Origin: Candidatus Omnitrophota bacterium | GTDB lineage: Bacteria; Omnitrophota; Gorgyraeia; JAHIPI01 | DNA: 35,919 nt | Assembly (NCBI GenBank): GCA_018894435.1 | Contig: JAHIPI010000054.1 | Span: 1 to 35,919 of the forward strand | Reading direction: 5' to 3' | Notes under the pieces: generated by a model | Seen by the model: the letters and a program-made list of their open reading frames with translations, nothing else | Told to the model about the DNA's origin: nothing | The model's database searches: none | Translations under genes and position numbers: made by a program | Shown here: piece after piece, positions 16,278 through 22,648 of the stretch | Layout: every line of letters begins with the position of its first letter | Numbering within the stretch: the stretch's first letter is position 1

Positions 16278-16751
16278 TTATTTTATATGTGAAGGTGTAA
16301 GACTCACTATTTCACTGACCTTCACGGAAATCATATATTCCGGTTTGGGAAAAAGGGATTCGGGATGACGAGTGTGCCCTTTAACGGATTCATCCTTTAT
16401 ATTTTTAAGAAGCCGGTGCGTAATACGCCCCGCTAATCTTTTTTCCCAAGCTTTTATAATCCGGGGAGTAAGCAATTTCTTGTCCACTATGGCCGCTATG
16501 CCTTTAAGACAATAGCCCACGAATTTATGTTCATCTACAGCCGTTATGCTTATATTAGGATTGCGCTTTAAGTTAGCCAGCGTATTTTTTCTGTAAAGAT
16601 CAAGTATATAGACGGTGCCCTTTTCGTCTATATCTACTATGCCTTTACAGGAATTATGCGGCGTGTTATCGCTGTCAACGGTAGAGACGATGACAAACGG
16701 TTGTCTTCGGAAAAATTGGACTATTTCAGGGGGCAGTGCTTTCATATGCAT
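16278..16751 (-). CDS. Pyridoxamine 5'-phosphate oxidase-like FMN split-barrel protein
   Basis: A 157-residue protein of the PNPOx-like FMN-binding split-barrel fold (155 if the second Met is used). The N-terminal block QFFRRQPFVIVSTVDSDNTP is the usual first strand pair, and YILDLYRKNTLANLKRNPN the typical second. The C-terminal extension (about 105-157) is rich in Lys, Arg and His. Members reduce or bind flavins, haem or F420; the exact substrate cannot be inferred. It is the first gene of the redox run, 44 bases before rbr. An AATTATAATAA stretch about 45-50 bases upstream could be a -10 region, but no convincing -35 was seen. Confidence 0.82.
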   Translation of the reverse strand: MHMKALPPEIVQFFRRQPFVIVSTVDSDNTPHNSCKGIVDIDEKGTVYILDLYRKNTLANLKRNPNISITAVDEHKFVGYCLKGIAAIVDKKLLTPRIIKAWEKRLAGRITHRLLKNIKDESVKGHTRHPESLFPKPEYMISVKVSEIVSLTPSHIK

Positions 16752-16811
16752 TTCTATTTTCGCAGATTTTTTAGAAAATTACCATTAAATTATTATAATT
16801 GCGCGGGCAGT

Positions 16812-16892
16812 TTAGTGTCTTACCCGGGACCTGCTACCGCAGCCTTCTTTACAATGCGCTACCTGCCTGAGCATCCATTTCCTTATGAACAT
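16812..16892 (-). CDS. Possible 26-residue basic cysteine microprotein
   Basis: A short ORF, 26 codons plus TAA, lies 14 bases after the stop of the PP-loop gene. Its ATG is preceded by AGGGGGGTGA, nearly the full anti-Shine-Dalgarno complement, 4 bases away. The peptide starts MFIRKWMLRQ, holds HCKEGC and ends RSRVRH. It has eight Arg or Lys residues and two Cys spaced CxxxC. I do not recognise it. The strong ribosome site and tight spacing to the upstream gene argue for translation; the small size means chance is not excluded. A role in metal or sulfur handling next to a thiolation enzyme would be speculation. Confidence 0.5.
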   Translation of the reverse strand: MFIRKWMLRQVAHCKEGCGSRSRVRH

Positions 16893-16906
16893 GCTATCAC
16901 CCCCCT

Positions 16907-17902
16907 CTATATTCTTAGGCCCTCCAGGTCCTTTTCCGCCATCGGCAGGACTCTTATATGGATGGACTTTTTTTCGTTGAAGTCTTTGTGGGCTATTTCT
17001 ATTTCACTCGATACCGGATCTTTATCGCTATATCTTGCAACTACGGCAGAGGCTTTTATTATATCATCTTTTTCAAGAATCCGCCTGCCCAGCGCAACCG
17101 GACCTTTTCTTTTTACGGGATAAAAAAAGACATCGCCTGACCGGGCCAGTTTAAGCAGATTATCATTATCCTCCCTATCCCTGCCTACCGCGAGCCGCGC
17201 GTCTTTGGTCAATCTGAAATGCCTGCCCACTCTGAGCAGCCTTATGTCCTGAACAGTTACATCGGGCTTAGAATCTATAAGGTCCCTCAACCTATCTGCG
17301 AAGCCTTTATCGGTCAAAAGGCATCCGCCGGCAGGCGTCGGATATTTTGTAATTCCCAGTTCTTTCGCAAGTTCCATCTGAGGTTTTCGCGAGCGGCCTT
17401 CTATGTCCATCAGTTTATCTCTCGCCACCCATCCTTTCTCTTCCGGAATCGTGGGCTTCAGCAATTTTGCCGAGAGAGGACGAAGGATAAGCCCTTTCAT
17501 GCCGCTATCTTTTTCGACTATATCCAGGGCCGGCTTTCTCTGGGACATGGGCCGCTCCCCCAGCACCTCGCCGGTTATGAGAAAAGACGCTCCCGATTCT
17601 TTCATATATAGTCCGGCCCTTTTAAACATAAACGCGTGGCAGTCTATGCAAGGGTTCATATTGCGTCCATAGCCGTGTTTCGGATTTTTAACTATTTCAA
17701 ATAGTTCTTCGCTGACATCGAATACCTTTATAGGTATACCCAGCATGCCTGCGGTAGATGCTATTGGGGTGCCGCCGGCTTTACTGCCGTGGAATACGCT
17801 GGCAAAATTAACCCCTTCGACTTCCACGCCTTGCAGCGAAATAATCTTCGCGGCTAACATGCTATCCAAGCCGCCGGACATCAAAGCTATGGCTTTAACC
17901 AT
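16907..17902 (-). CDS. PP-loop ATPase, tRNA thiolation-like, with NFACT-R-type C-terminus
   Basis: A 331-residue protein of the MnmA/ThiI-like adenine nucleotide hydrolase group. The PP-loop SGGLDSMLA at 9-17 binds ATP and adenylates the substrate. Cys85-x2-Cys88 (NPCIDCHAFM) and Cys194 (TPAGGCLLT) are positioned like the sulfur-transfer cysteines of tRNA thiolases. The last 120 residues (VQDIRLLRVGRHFRL onward) resemble the NFACT-R domain found at the end of this family. Function is most likely 4- or 2-thiouridine-type tRNA thiolation, but the exact base is not known. It follows thi4 by 18 bases, so the two form an operon whose products both move sulfur. ATG start. Confidence 0.85.
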   Translation of the reverse strand: MVKAIALMSGGLDSMLAAKIISLQGVEVEGVNFASVFHGSKAGGTPIASTAGMLGIPIKVFDVSEELFEIVKNPKHGYGRNMNPCIDCHAFMFKRAGLYMKESGASFLITGEVLGERPMSQRKPALDIVEKDSGMKGLILRPLSAKLLKPTIPEEKGWVARDKLMDIEGRSRKPQMELAKELGITKYPTPAGGCLLTDKGFADRLRDLIDSKPDVTVQDIRLLRVGRHFRLTKDARLAVGRDREDNDNLLKLARSGDVFFYPVKRKGPVALGRRILEKDDIIKASAVVARYSDKDPVSSEIEIAHKDFNEKKSIHIRVLPMAEKDLEGLRI

Positions 17903-17920
17903 TGTTACTCCGATGATCTT

Positions 17921-18697
17921 TTAAGGAAGCCTTTTAATAAGCTCCTCCGCCACTTTTTTTCCAGCCAATAACATGCCGCCGAATATCGGGCCCATCCTGG
18001 GGCCTCCGAAAACGGCGTTTGCGCACATACCGCACACATAAAGTCCGGGTGCCACTTCCTTTGAATTTTTAACTATCATATCTTCGGCAACCTCGGCCCA
18101 CATCGAACCCTCTCCTACTACTTTACCTGTTTTTGTGTTGAGCGGCACTCCGGATTTTTTCTCCGCTATGCGCACGACTTCCGCGGCGTGGCCGGTAGCA
18201 TCAATTACAAAACGCGCAGCCATAGTAATCGGATCGACGTGCAGATTTGCAATCTCAACTGCGGTCCAATTTAAAACAAGGCCGCATATTTTATTCTTCC
18301 TTATCATGACGTCTTCGGCGCTGATCAAGTTGAATATCTTTACGCCTCGTTTGACCGCCTTTGAGCAGATAGTGGATACCGACTCTATGGAATCCGCCAT
18401 ATAGTAGTCTTTCTCATAAAGCCTCGTTTTGACACCAAACTCATCCAGTATCTTTTTGGCCTTCTTTTGAACTACTATTTCGTTAAACATTATGCCGCCG
18501 CCCCACATCCCGCCGCCGACAGACAGCTTCCTTTCAAAAATCGCCACCTTTTTGCCTGCCTTTGCCAGATAGTAGCCGCAGCACATGCCGGCCGGCCCTG
18601 CCCCGACTATGGCAACATCGACATCAAGCGATTTAATAAGCTTGTTGGTATAAGTTTCTATTATAGCTTTTGAAATCTTTACTTCATCTAATGCCAT
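17921..18697 (-). CDS. thi4: Thiamine thiazole synthase Thi4, sulfide-dependent type
   Basis: A 258-residue flavoprotein-like enzyme making the ADP-thiazole precursor of thiamine from NAD, glycine and sulfide. The dinucleotide motif [10 protein letters not shown] starts near 31, followed by [19 protein letters not shown], a family hallmark. In the segment [10 protein letters not shown] the position that is a sacrificial Cys in yeast Thi4 is His153. This is the form found in methanogens and other anaerobes, which use free sulfide catalytically with iron and do not destroy themselves. The C-terminal [15 protein letters not shown] is also conserved. AGGGGGAGGAGAC gives a strong ribosome site. 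No TPP riboswitch motif was seen in the 96-base gap upstream. It leads the operon with the PP-loop gene. Confidence 0.94.
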   Translation of the reverse strand: MALDEVKISKAIIETYTNKLIKSLDVDVAIVGAGPAGMCCGYYLAKAGKKVAIFERKLSVGGGMWGGGIMFNEIVVQKKAKKILDEFGVKTRLYEKDYYMADSIESVSTICSKAVKRGVKIFNLISAEDVMIRKNKICGLVLNWTAVEIANLHVDPITMAARFVIDATGHAAEVVRIAEKKSGVPLNTKTGKVVGEGSMWAEVAEDMIVKNSKEVAPGLYVCGMCANAVFGGPRMGPIFGGMLLAGKKVAEELIKRLP

Positions 18698-18721
18698 GTC
18701 TCCTCCCCCTTTAATATTGCT

Positions 18722-18746
18722 TGCTGCTTAAGTTATGTGCTCATTA
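18722..18746 (+). repeat. Degenerate 3'-half copy of the GTCGC/GCTCC palindromic element
   Basis: TTGCTGCTTAAGTTATG-N2-CTCATT matches 20 of 25 positions of the 3' half of the copy at 19502-19547. The 5' arm is absent, the thi4 start lying where it would be. Confidence 0.4.
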
Positions 18747-18773
18747 AAAAACCCTTATGCCGAACATAAGGGT
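18745..18773 (-). terminator. Intrinsic terminator of marC
   Basis: The minus-strand RNA forms ACCCUUAUG/CAUAAGGGU, a perfect 9-bp stem with loop UUCGG, followed by UUUUUU. It lies about 20 bases after the marC stop codon and separates marC from thi4. Confidence 0.88.
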
Positions 18774-18793
18774 AGGCTCATTTCATTTTCTAC

Positions 18794-19387
18794 TCAGGAT
18801 ACCGCAACTAATGAGATGATATGCTCAAGCCCTTTTCTTATCAACATGACGGCGATGGCAGCCAAAAGAAGATGCATTATCTTTGAGAGCACTTTGGTCC
18901 CTCTTTCACCCAAAGCCTTTATGATGAGAGTTGAGGAGTAAAACATCAGGCCGGCCAACGCTACATTACAGAAGATGGATACAGACGCCGCGTAGACGCC
19001 GCATTGCTCCGCCACCAATAATGACGTAGTCAAAACTGCCGGGCCGGCTATTAACGGCGTGCCTAACGGCACTGCGCCTACTTCGCCGGCAGGTGTATTG
19101 TGTTTCTTGCTGGGATTTACGATATCGATTATCGCTATGCAAAAAAGGATTATGCCGCCGGCTATCATAAAATCGCCTATGGTGATATTGAGGACTTTGA
19201 ATATCCACTTTCCGAAAAAAACGAAACCGATGGCAAGACAAAGCGCGGTTACGACCGAATGCATGATGATTATGGATTTCTTCTTTTCACTCAATTCTCT
19301 GGTCAGGCTCACAAATATAGGCAGGATTCCTATAGCGTCAACCGCGACAAATATGGGAATAAAGGAAAGCCAGAAGATTTTAATCAT
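18794..19387 (-). CDS. marC: MarC-family integral membrane protein
   Basis: A 197-residue inner-membrane protein with six predicted helices, the normal size and layout for MarC (UPF0056). Visible hallmarks are FIPIFVAVDAIGILPIFVSL in the first helix, the GGIILFCIAIIDIV segment, and AVPLGTPLIAGPAVLTT at the start of the second half. Despite its name the family is not a proven antibiotic transporter; amino acid export has been proposed for some members. It is transcribed alone, from a good promoter at 19413-19441, to a strong terminator at 18745-18773. ATG start with GCGAGAGAA upstream. Confidence 0.93.
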   Translation of the reverse strand: MIKIFWLSFIPIFVAVDAIGILPIFVSLTRELSEKKKSIIIMHSVVTALCLAIGFVFFGKWIFKVLNITIGDFMIAGGIILFCIAIIDIVNPSKKHNTPAGEVGAVPLGTPLIAGPAVLTTSLLVAEQCGVYAASVSIFCNVALAGLMFYSSTLIIKALGERGTKVLSKIMHLLLAAIAVMLIRKGLEHIISLVAVS

Positions 19388-19412
19388 ATATTCTCTCGCT
19401 ATTTTTGTGGAT

Positions 19413-19441
19413 ATTATACCATCCTCTCATATGATTATCAA
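19413..19441 (-). promoter_or_regulatory. Sigma-70 promoter of marC
   Basis: On the minus strand TTGATA (19441-19436) and TATAAT (19418-19413) are 17 bases apart, and the -10 is preceded by the extended TG-N. The start codon is 25 bases after the -10 box. Confidence 0.75.
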
Positions 19442-19473
19442 TAGACTTTTTCCTTTATTTTTTGGATACTTCG

Positions 19474-19482
19474 TGGTATACT
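19474..19482 (+). promoter_or_regulatory. Extended -10 promoter of the 56-residue gene
   Basis: TGGTATACT fits the extended -10 pattern TG-N-TATAAT with one mismatch. The expected start near 19489 would give a 70-base leader containing the palindrome at 19502-19547. No clear -35 is present. Confidence 0.45.
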
Positions 19483-19501
19483 TGTAGAAAGTGTAAAACA
19501 T

Positions 19502-19547
19502 GACTTACAACTTACGTCGCTATTGCTCCGTAAGTTGTGGTCTCATT
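19502..19547 (+). repeat. Palindromic element copy 1, 5' leader of the 56-residue gene
   Basis: Arms ACAACTTACG (19507-19516) and CGTAAGTTGT (19529-19538) are perfect. They enclose the conserved blocks GTCGC and GCTCC, and CTCATT follows. The Shine-Dalgarno sequence of the 56-residue gene begins 1 base later. Copies 2 (22438-22496) and 3 (22587-22648) share the same blocks, and copy 3 has compensating changes in the stem. Confidence 0.75.
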
Positions 19548-19558
19548 GGGAGGACTAA

Positions 19559-19729
19559 ATGCCTGATATGGAATTTTTTGACGTAAAGACGAAAAAAAAG
19601 TTTAAAACAGCCGAGTTCAGAGTCGTGGAAAAGAGCGGCCGTAATTTTGCAGTCGCGAAATCCCCCAGCGGGCCGCATGAATGCTGGAGAGTATTAGGAA
19701 AAGACGCAGCAGCAAAGCTTAAGGGGTAA
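19559..19729 (+). CDS. Small conserved-looking protein, 56 residues
   Basis: A plus-strand ORF with ATG at 19559 and the strong ribosome site GGGAGGA five bases upstream. The product starts MPDMEFFDVKTKKKFKTAEF and later has NFAVAKSPSGPHECWRV. It has a beta-rich pattern and a basic centre, resembling small nucleic-acid-associated or zinc-ribbon-less beta-barrel proteins found in many bacteria. I cannot name a family. Its tail overlaps the tail of nth by 11 bases. Expression is supported by a candidate extended -10 promoter and by the hairpin leader that it shares with the PC4-like gene at 22192, which hints at common control. Function is unknown. Confidence 0.72.
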   Translation: MPDMEFFDVKTKKKFKTAEFRVVEKSGRNFAVAKSPSGPHECWRVLGKDAAAKLKG

Positions 19730-20375
19730 GCGCGGGATAAAATATACCTCTTGACGGGCAGAGTTTATTTATTATACATTTAGGACAAAGCGGTTTTCTT
19801 GCCATGCATATTTCTCTGCCGTAGTTCACAAGAAGGTAATTGAAATCCAGCCAGTCTTCTTTCGGTACCAAAAGCATCAAATCCTTTTCTATTCTTTCCG
19901 GATTTACTTCCTTACTAAACCCAAGCCTTTGTGAAAGCCTTTTGACGTGCGTGTCTACAGCTATACCTTCTGCCTTACCGAATCCGCTTGAAAGCACTAT
20001 ATTCGCGGTTTTGCGCGCAACGCCGGCGAGCATAACGAGCTCTTTCATGGAATCCGGCACGCGGCCGTTATAATCGCGCAAGATCTTTTGCGAAGCGGCT
20101 ATTATATTCTTTGCCTTATTTCTATAAAAACCGGTTGAGCGTATATCTTTTTCGAGGGATGATCTCCTAGCGCATGCAAAAGCGCTTATCGTATTATACT
20201 TTTTGAATAGTCCGGGGGTTATCTTATTTACTCTTTCGTCGGTGCATTGCGCAGAAAGTATTGTGGCAACCAAAAGATGAAACACATTTTTATGCCTAAG
20301 GGAGGTCCGCGGGAAAGGGTATTTTTTTCTGAGTATGCGTATGACCGGCTTTATTCTATCTTTTCGGCTTTTCAT
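19719..20375 (-). CDS. nth: Endonuclease III
   Basis: A 218-residue DNA glycosylase/AP lyase that removes oxidised pyrimidines. The helix-hairpin-helix motif reads LAGVARKTANIVLSSGFG with catalytic Lys122, and Asp141 lies in IAVDTHVKRL. The iron-sulfur loop is complete: Cys190-x6-Cys197-x2-Cys200-x5-Cys206. Size is typical. The ATG lies 20 bases inside the upstream adenosyltransferase gene, so translation is coupled. With Ogg2 (12664) it gives the window two separate oxidised-base repair enzymes. Confidence 0.95.
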   Translation of the reverse strand: MKSRKDRIKPVIRILRKKYPFPRTSLRHKNVFHLLVATILSAQCTDERVNKITPGLFKKYNTISAFACARRSSLEKDIRSTGFYRNKAKNIIAASQKILRDYNGRVPDSMKELVMLAGVARKTANIVLSSGFGKAEGIAVDTHVKRLSQRLGFSKEVNPERIEKDLMLLVPKEDWLDFNYLLVNYGREICMARKPLCPKCIINKLCPSRGIFYPALTP

Positions 20376-20880
20376 AAGACCTTGCCATAAGAAAAAGGAG
20401 GTCGGAGAGCCTGTTTAAATAGACTATTGCGAAGGGATTTTTAAGGATCTTCTCTCTTTTTAGCGCGACTACTTTTCTTTCGGCCTTTCTTGCCGCAGCT
20501 CTTGCGACATCCAGCATAGCTGAAAATGTGTTTTCGCCCGGCAATATAAAAGAACACCTTTTGGATATATATTTCTTTTCCAGTGCCTTTATCAAGGACT
20601 CAAGGTACGCTATCTCGTTATTTCCCAGCCTTTTATTGAGCTTATGAATAAAAGATTTCTTAGTGGCCACTTCAGAGCAGGCAACAAATAGATCGTTTTG
20701 CACTTTTTCCAGAAGGGCTTTGGCAAATTTATCTTTCGCTACACTCTTCGCCAGGCCCAAGAATGAACAAAGCTCGTCAAGCGCGCCGCAACATTCCATG
20801 CGCGGACTGTCTTTTTTGTCCAAACCGCCGAAAAGAAGCGAGGTAACGCCTTTATCGCCTGTTTTTGTGGTTATGCTCAT
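20356..20880 (-). CDS. Cob(I)alamin adenosyltransferase, PduO type
   Basis: A 174-residue enzyme that transfers adenosyl from ATP to cob(I)alamin, making coenzyme B12. The ATP-binding N-terminus TTKTGDKGVTSLLFGG is nearly canonical (TKTGDxGxT). The helical region has the family pattern DVARAAARKAERKVVAL with the arginine and glutamate residues of the active site, followed by YLNRLSDLLFLMAR. It lies 5 bases after the dihydrolipoamide dehydrogenase-like gene and overlaps nth by 20 bases. It implies that a B12-dependent enzyme exists elsewhere in the genome. Confidence 0.94.
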   Translation of the reverse strand: MSITTKTGDKGVTSLLFGGLDKKDSPRMECCGALDELCSFLGLAKSVAKDKFAKALLEKVQNDLFVACSEVATKKSFIHKLNKRLGNNEIAYLESLIKALEKKYISKRCSFILPGENTFSAMLDVARAAARKAERKVVALKREKILKNPFAIVYLNRLSDLLFLMARSYEKPKR

Positions 20881-20885
20881 GATTA

Positions 20886-22184
20886 TTATCCGTGTATGGG
20901 CTTGCCGAATACTGCCATTGCCCCCTCGCCCGCTATTTCGGAAAGTGTGGGGTGCGCGTGCACCATCTTTGTTATTGCGTCCACGGTAAGGCCCGCGCTC
21001 TTGGCTAAGACAAATTCGTGTATTATCTCAGTAGCGCCCTCACCTATTATGTGTACCCCCAATAATTTTCTGGTTTTCTTATCGGCTATTATCTTTACGA
21101 ATCCGTCGTCTTTTTTTCCTATTACAGCCTTTGCGTTCGCCTTGAAAAAATATTTTGATACCGCTATATCATATCCGCCTTCTTTTGCCTGGATTTCAGT
21201 AAGGCCTACGCCGGCTACCTCCGGATCGGAAAAGATCACATGGGGCACATTTTCATAATCTATAGGCTCTACTTTTACGCCGCATATATCCTCAGCGGCT
21301 ATAATGCCCTCCCGGTATGCCACATGTGCATACATGGGTGTATTTAAGACATCTCCCGCGGCGTATATGCCCTTAACGCTGGTACGCATCTTGCCGTCGC
21401 AAGCTATGAAGCCGTCTTTTGTTTTGACACCCGCGTCTTCTAAGCCGAGTCCGTCGATATTTGGTTTCCTGCCGGTAACTACTAATATTTTTTCAAAAGC
21501 CGTCTTATCGGCCGGCTCTATCGTTCGGCCGGTAAGGACTTCCATGCCCTTTTTCGCAAGAATCCTCGCAAGCGCTTTTGATACCTCTTCGTCCTCAAAA
21601 GGCAATATGCGGGAAAGTGCCTCGATAAGTGTAACTTTGGTTCCAAGCCTGAAAAAGAGGGACGCCAGCTCTACTCCTATAGCACCGGCGCCTACGACCA
21701 GCATCGTTTTGGGCAGCTTTTCCAGTTTAATCGCCTCATTACTCGTTATGGACGATTCTCCATCTATGATTACGCCTTGTGGAATATTCGGGCTTGAACC
21801 TGTGGCTATAATTATATTATCCGCCTCTATCTTCGCGGATTTTCCGCCATTTTGGGATACATTTATCTTTTTACCGGGAAGCAGCTTTGCCTTACCGCTT
21901 ATGAATTCTATGCCGTTCTTTTTAAAAAGGCTTTTCAGGCCGCTTTTTAGCGCTGATACTGCTTCCTGCGAGCGAGATACCATTTCTCTTATATCCCGCC
22001 CCTTAGAAGCATTGCTTATAAGCGATTTAACGCTCACGCACCCCTCATTCAGGCATACCCCGCCCAAACGCGCTTCGTCGATATCGATTACGCACGGCCT
22101 CTTTCCGAGCTGACTGAGCCTTATAGCAGAAACATATCCGCCTGGCCCCGCACCTATTATGGCAACATCGCGCTTTTCGGACAT
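20886..22184 (-). CDS. lpdA: Dihydrolipoamide dehydrogenase-like flavoprotein, shortened
   Basis: A 432-residue FAD disulfide reductase. The FAD motif GAGPGGYVSA, the redox pair Cys44-x4-Cys49 in GGVCLNEGCV, the NAD motif VVGAGAIGVELASLFFRLG, the AAGD block and the C-terminal HAHPTLSEIAGE (His-Glu active-site pair) all match dihydrolipoamide dehydrogenase. It oxidises the dihydrolipoyl arm of 2-oxoacid or glycine cleavage complexes. It is about 30-40 residues shorter than usual. The missing part lies in the NAD domain, where MEVLTGRTIEPADKTAFEKI jumps straight to LVVTGRKPN. The Pro-Ser-Lys after the second Cys is changed to Ser-Val-Lys. No partner E2 gene is near. It heads the lpd-adenosyltransferase-nth operon. 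Confidence 0.9.
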   Translation of the reverse strand: MSEKRDVAIIGAGPGGYVSAIRLSQLGKRPCVIDIDEARLGGVCLNEGCVSVKSLISNASKGRDIREMVSRSQEAVSALKSGLKSLFKKNGIEFISGKAKLLPGKKINVSQNGGKSAKIEADNIIIATGSSPNIPQGVIIDGESSITSNEAIKLEKLPKTMLVVGAGAIGVELASLFFRLGTKVTLIEALSRILPFEDEEVSKALARILAKKGMEVLTGRTIEPADKTAFEKILVVTGRKPNIDGLGLEDAGVKTKDGFIACDGKMRTSVKGIYAAGDVLNTPMYAHVAYREGIIAAEDICGVKVEPIDYENVPHVIFSDPEVAGVGLTEIQAKEGGYDIAVSKYFFKANAKAVIGKKDDGFVKIIADKKTRKLLGVHIIGEGATEIIHEFVLAKSAGLTVDAITKMVHAHPTLSEIAGEGAMAVFGKPIHG

Positions 22185-22191
22185 TTACTAC

Positions 22192-22425
22192 CTACATCTC
22201 TTTGACAGCCGATTGTATAAGCGGCGTGATGGCCTCGATCTCTTCTTTTGTCATCCGCCCCAGTTTTGCAAATCTCCATTCGCCTTCCGGGCCTACATTT
22301 TCGCGAGACAACTGCAGTTTCTTATCTCCGTTATTATATGAAAATACGCCTACAGTTACCCGTGTACCCTCGAATTCCTTCGTCTCGTAAAACACCTTCT
22401 TGTCCAGACTTGCATCGTACGGCAT
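22192..22425 (-). CDS. PC4/YdbC-like small nucleic-acid-binding protein
   Basis: A 77-residue protein. Its pattern (RVTVGVFSYNNGDKKLQLSR, then GEWRFAKLGRMTKEEIEAI and a C-terminal helix LIQSAVKEM) resembles the fold of the transcriptional coactivator p15/PC4 and bacterial YdbC: a beta-sheet followed by one helix, used to bind single-stranded DNA. This is recognition by pattern, not proof. It ends 7 bases before the dihydrolipoamide dehydrogenase-like gene and may share its transcript. AAGGAGGT lies 4 bases upstream of the ATG. Its leader is copy 2 of the palindromic element that also precedes the 56-residue gene at 19559. Confidence 0.75.
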   Translation of the reverse strand: MPYDASLDKKVFYETKEFEGTRVTVGVFSYNNGDKKLQLSRENVGPEGEWRFAKLGRMTKEEIEAITPLIQSAVKEM

Positions 22426-22437
22426 TTAAACCTCCTT

Positions 22438-22496
22438 AAATGAGCCCACAACTTACGGAGCTATTATTTTATCGAATTTGCGACGTAAGTTGTTGG
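22438..22496 (-). repeat. Palindromic element copy 2, 5' leader of the PC4-like gene
   Basis: Arms 22448-22457 and 22484-22493 are identical in sequence to those of copy 1 (ACAACTTACG on the minus strand). The blocks GTCGC and GCTCC and the trailing CTCATTT are also kept, while the loop differs in length and sequence. The element leads directly into AAGGAGGT and the ATG at 22425. Confidence 0.75.
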
Positions 22497-22526
22497 TTTA
22501 CGTTTTTGCCCGTCAGGGCGAATTTA

Positions 22527-22580
22527 ACCCCGCCCTTTTGGCGATATTCCTGCCATTTAAATTCCCCAAAAGGGCGGGGT
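22527..22580. repeat. 15-bp inverted repeat with CCCCGCCCTTTTGG arms
   Basis: ACCCCGCCCTTTTGG (22527-22541) and its exact complement (22566-22580) flank a 24-base A/T-rich centre. It is sandwiched between oppositely oriented copies 2 and 3 of the other element. A small GCCC-GTCA-GGGC hairpin lies just to the left. REP or MITE-like; no transposase present. Confidence 0.75.
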
Positions 22581-22586
22581 AAGTTC

Positions 22587-22648
22587 GGACTTATAAGTTA
22601 TGTCGCTCCTGTTTTTCATACAAGGCTCCATAACTTATGTCCTCACTT
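22587..22648 (+). repeat. Palindromic element copy 3 with compensating stem changes
   Basis: Arms ATAAGTTATG (22593-22602) and CATAACTTAT (22629-22638) are perfect. The blocks GTCGC, GCTCC and CTCA are the same as in copies 1 and 2, while several stem pairs differ on both sides. It touches the stop codon of the SDR gene, and no plus-strand gene follows it. Confidence 0.7.

Noticed and set aside
18698-18793. TPP riboswitch upstream of thi4
   Set aside because: No CUGAGA or ACCUGA-like core is present on the minus strand; the gap holds only a terminator for marC and a half repeat.
21304-22113. 269-codon plus-strand open frame
   Set aside because: It is entirely antisense to the dihydrolipoamide dehydrogenase-like gene, whose motifs are intact.
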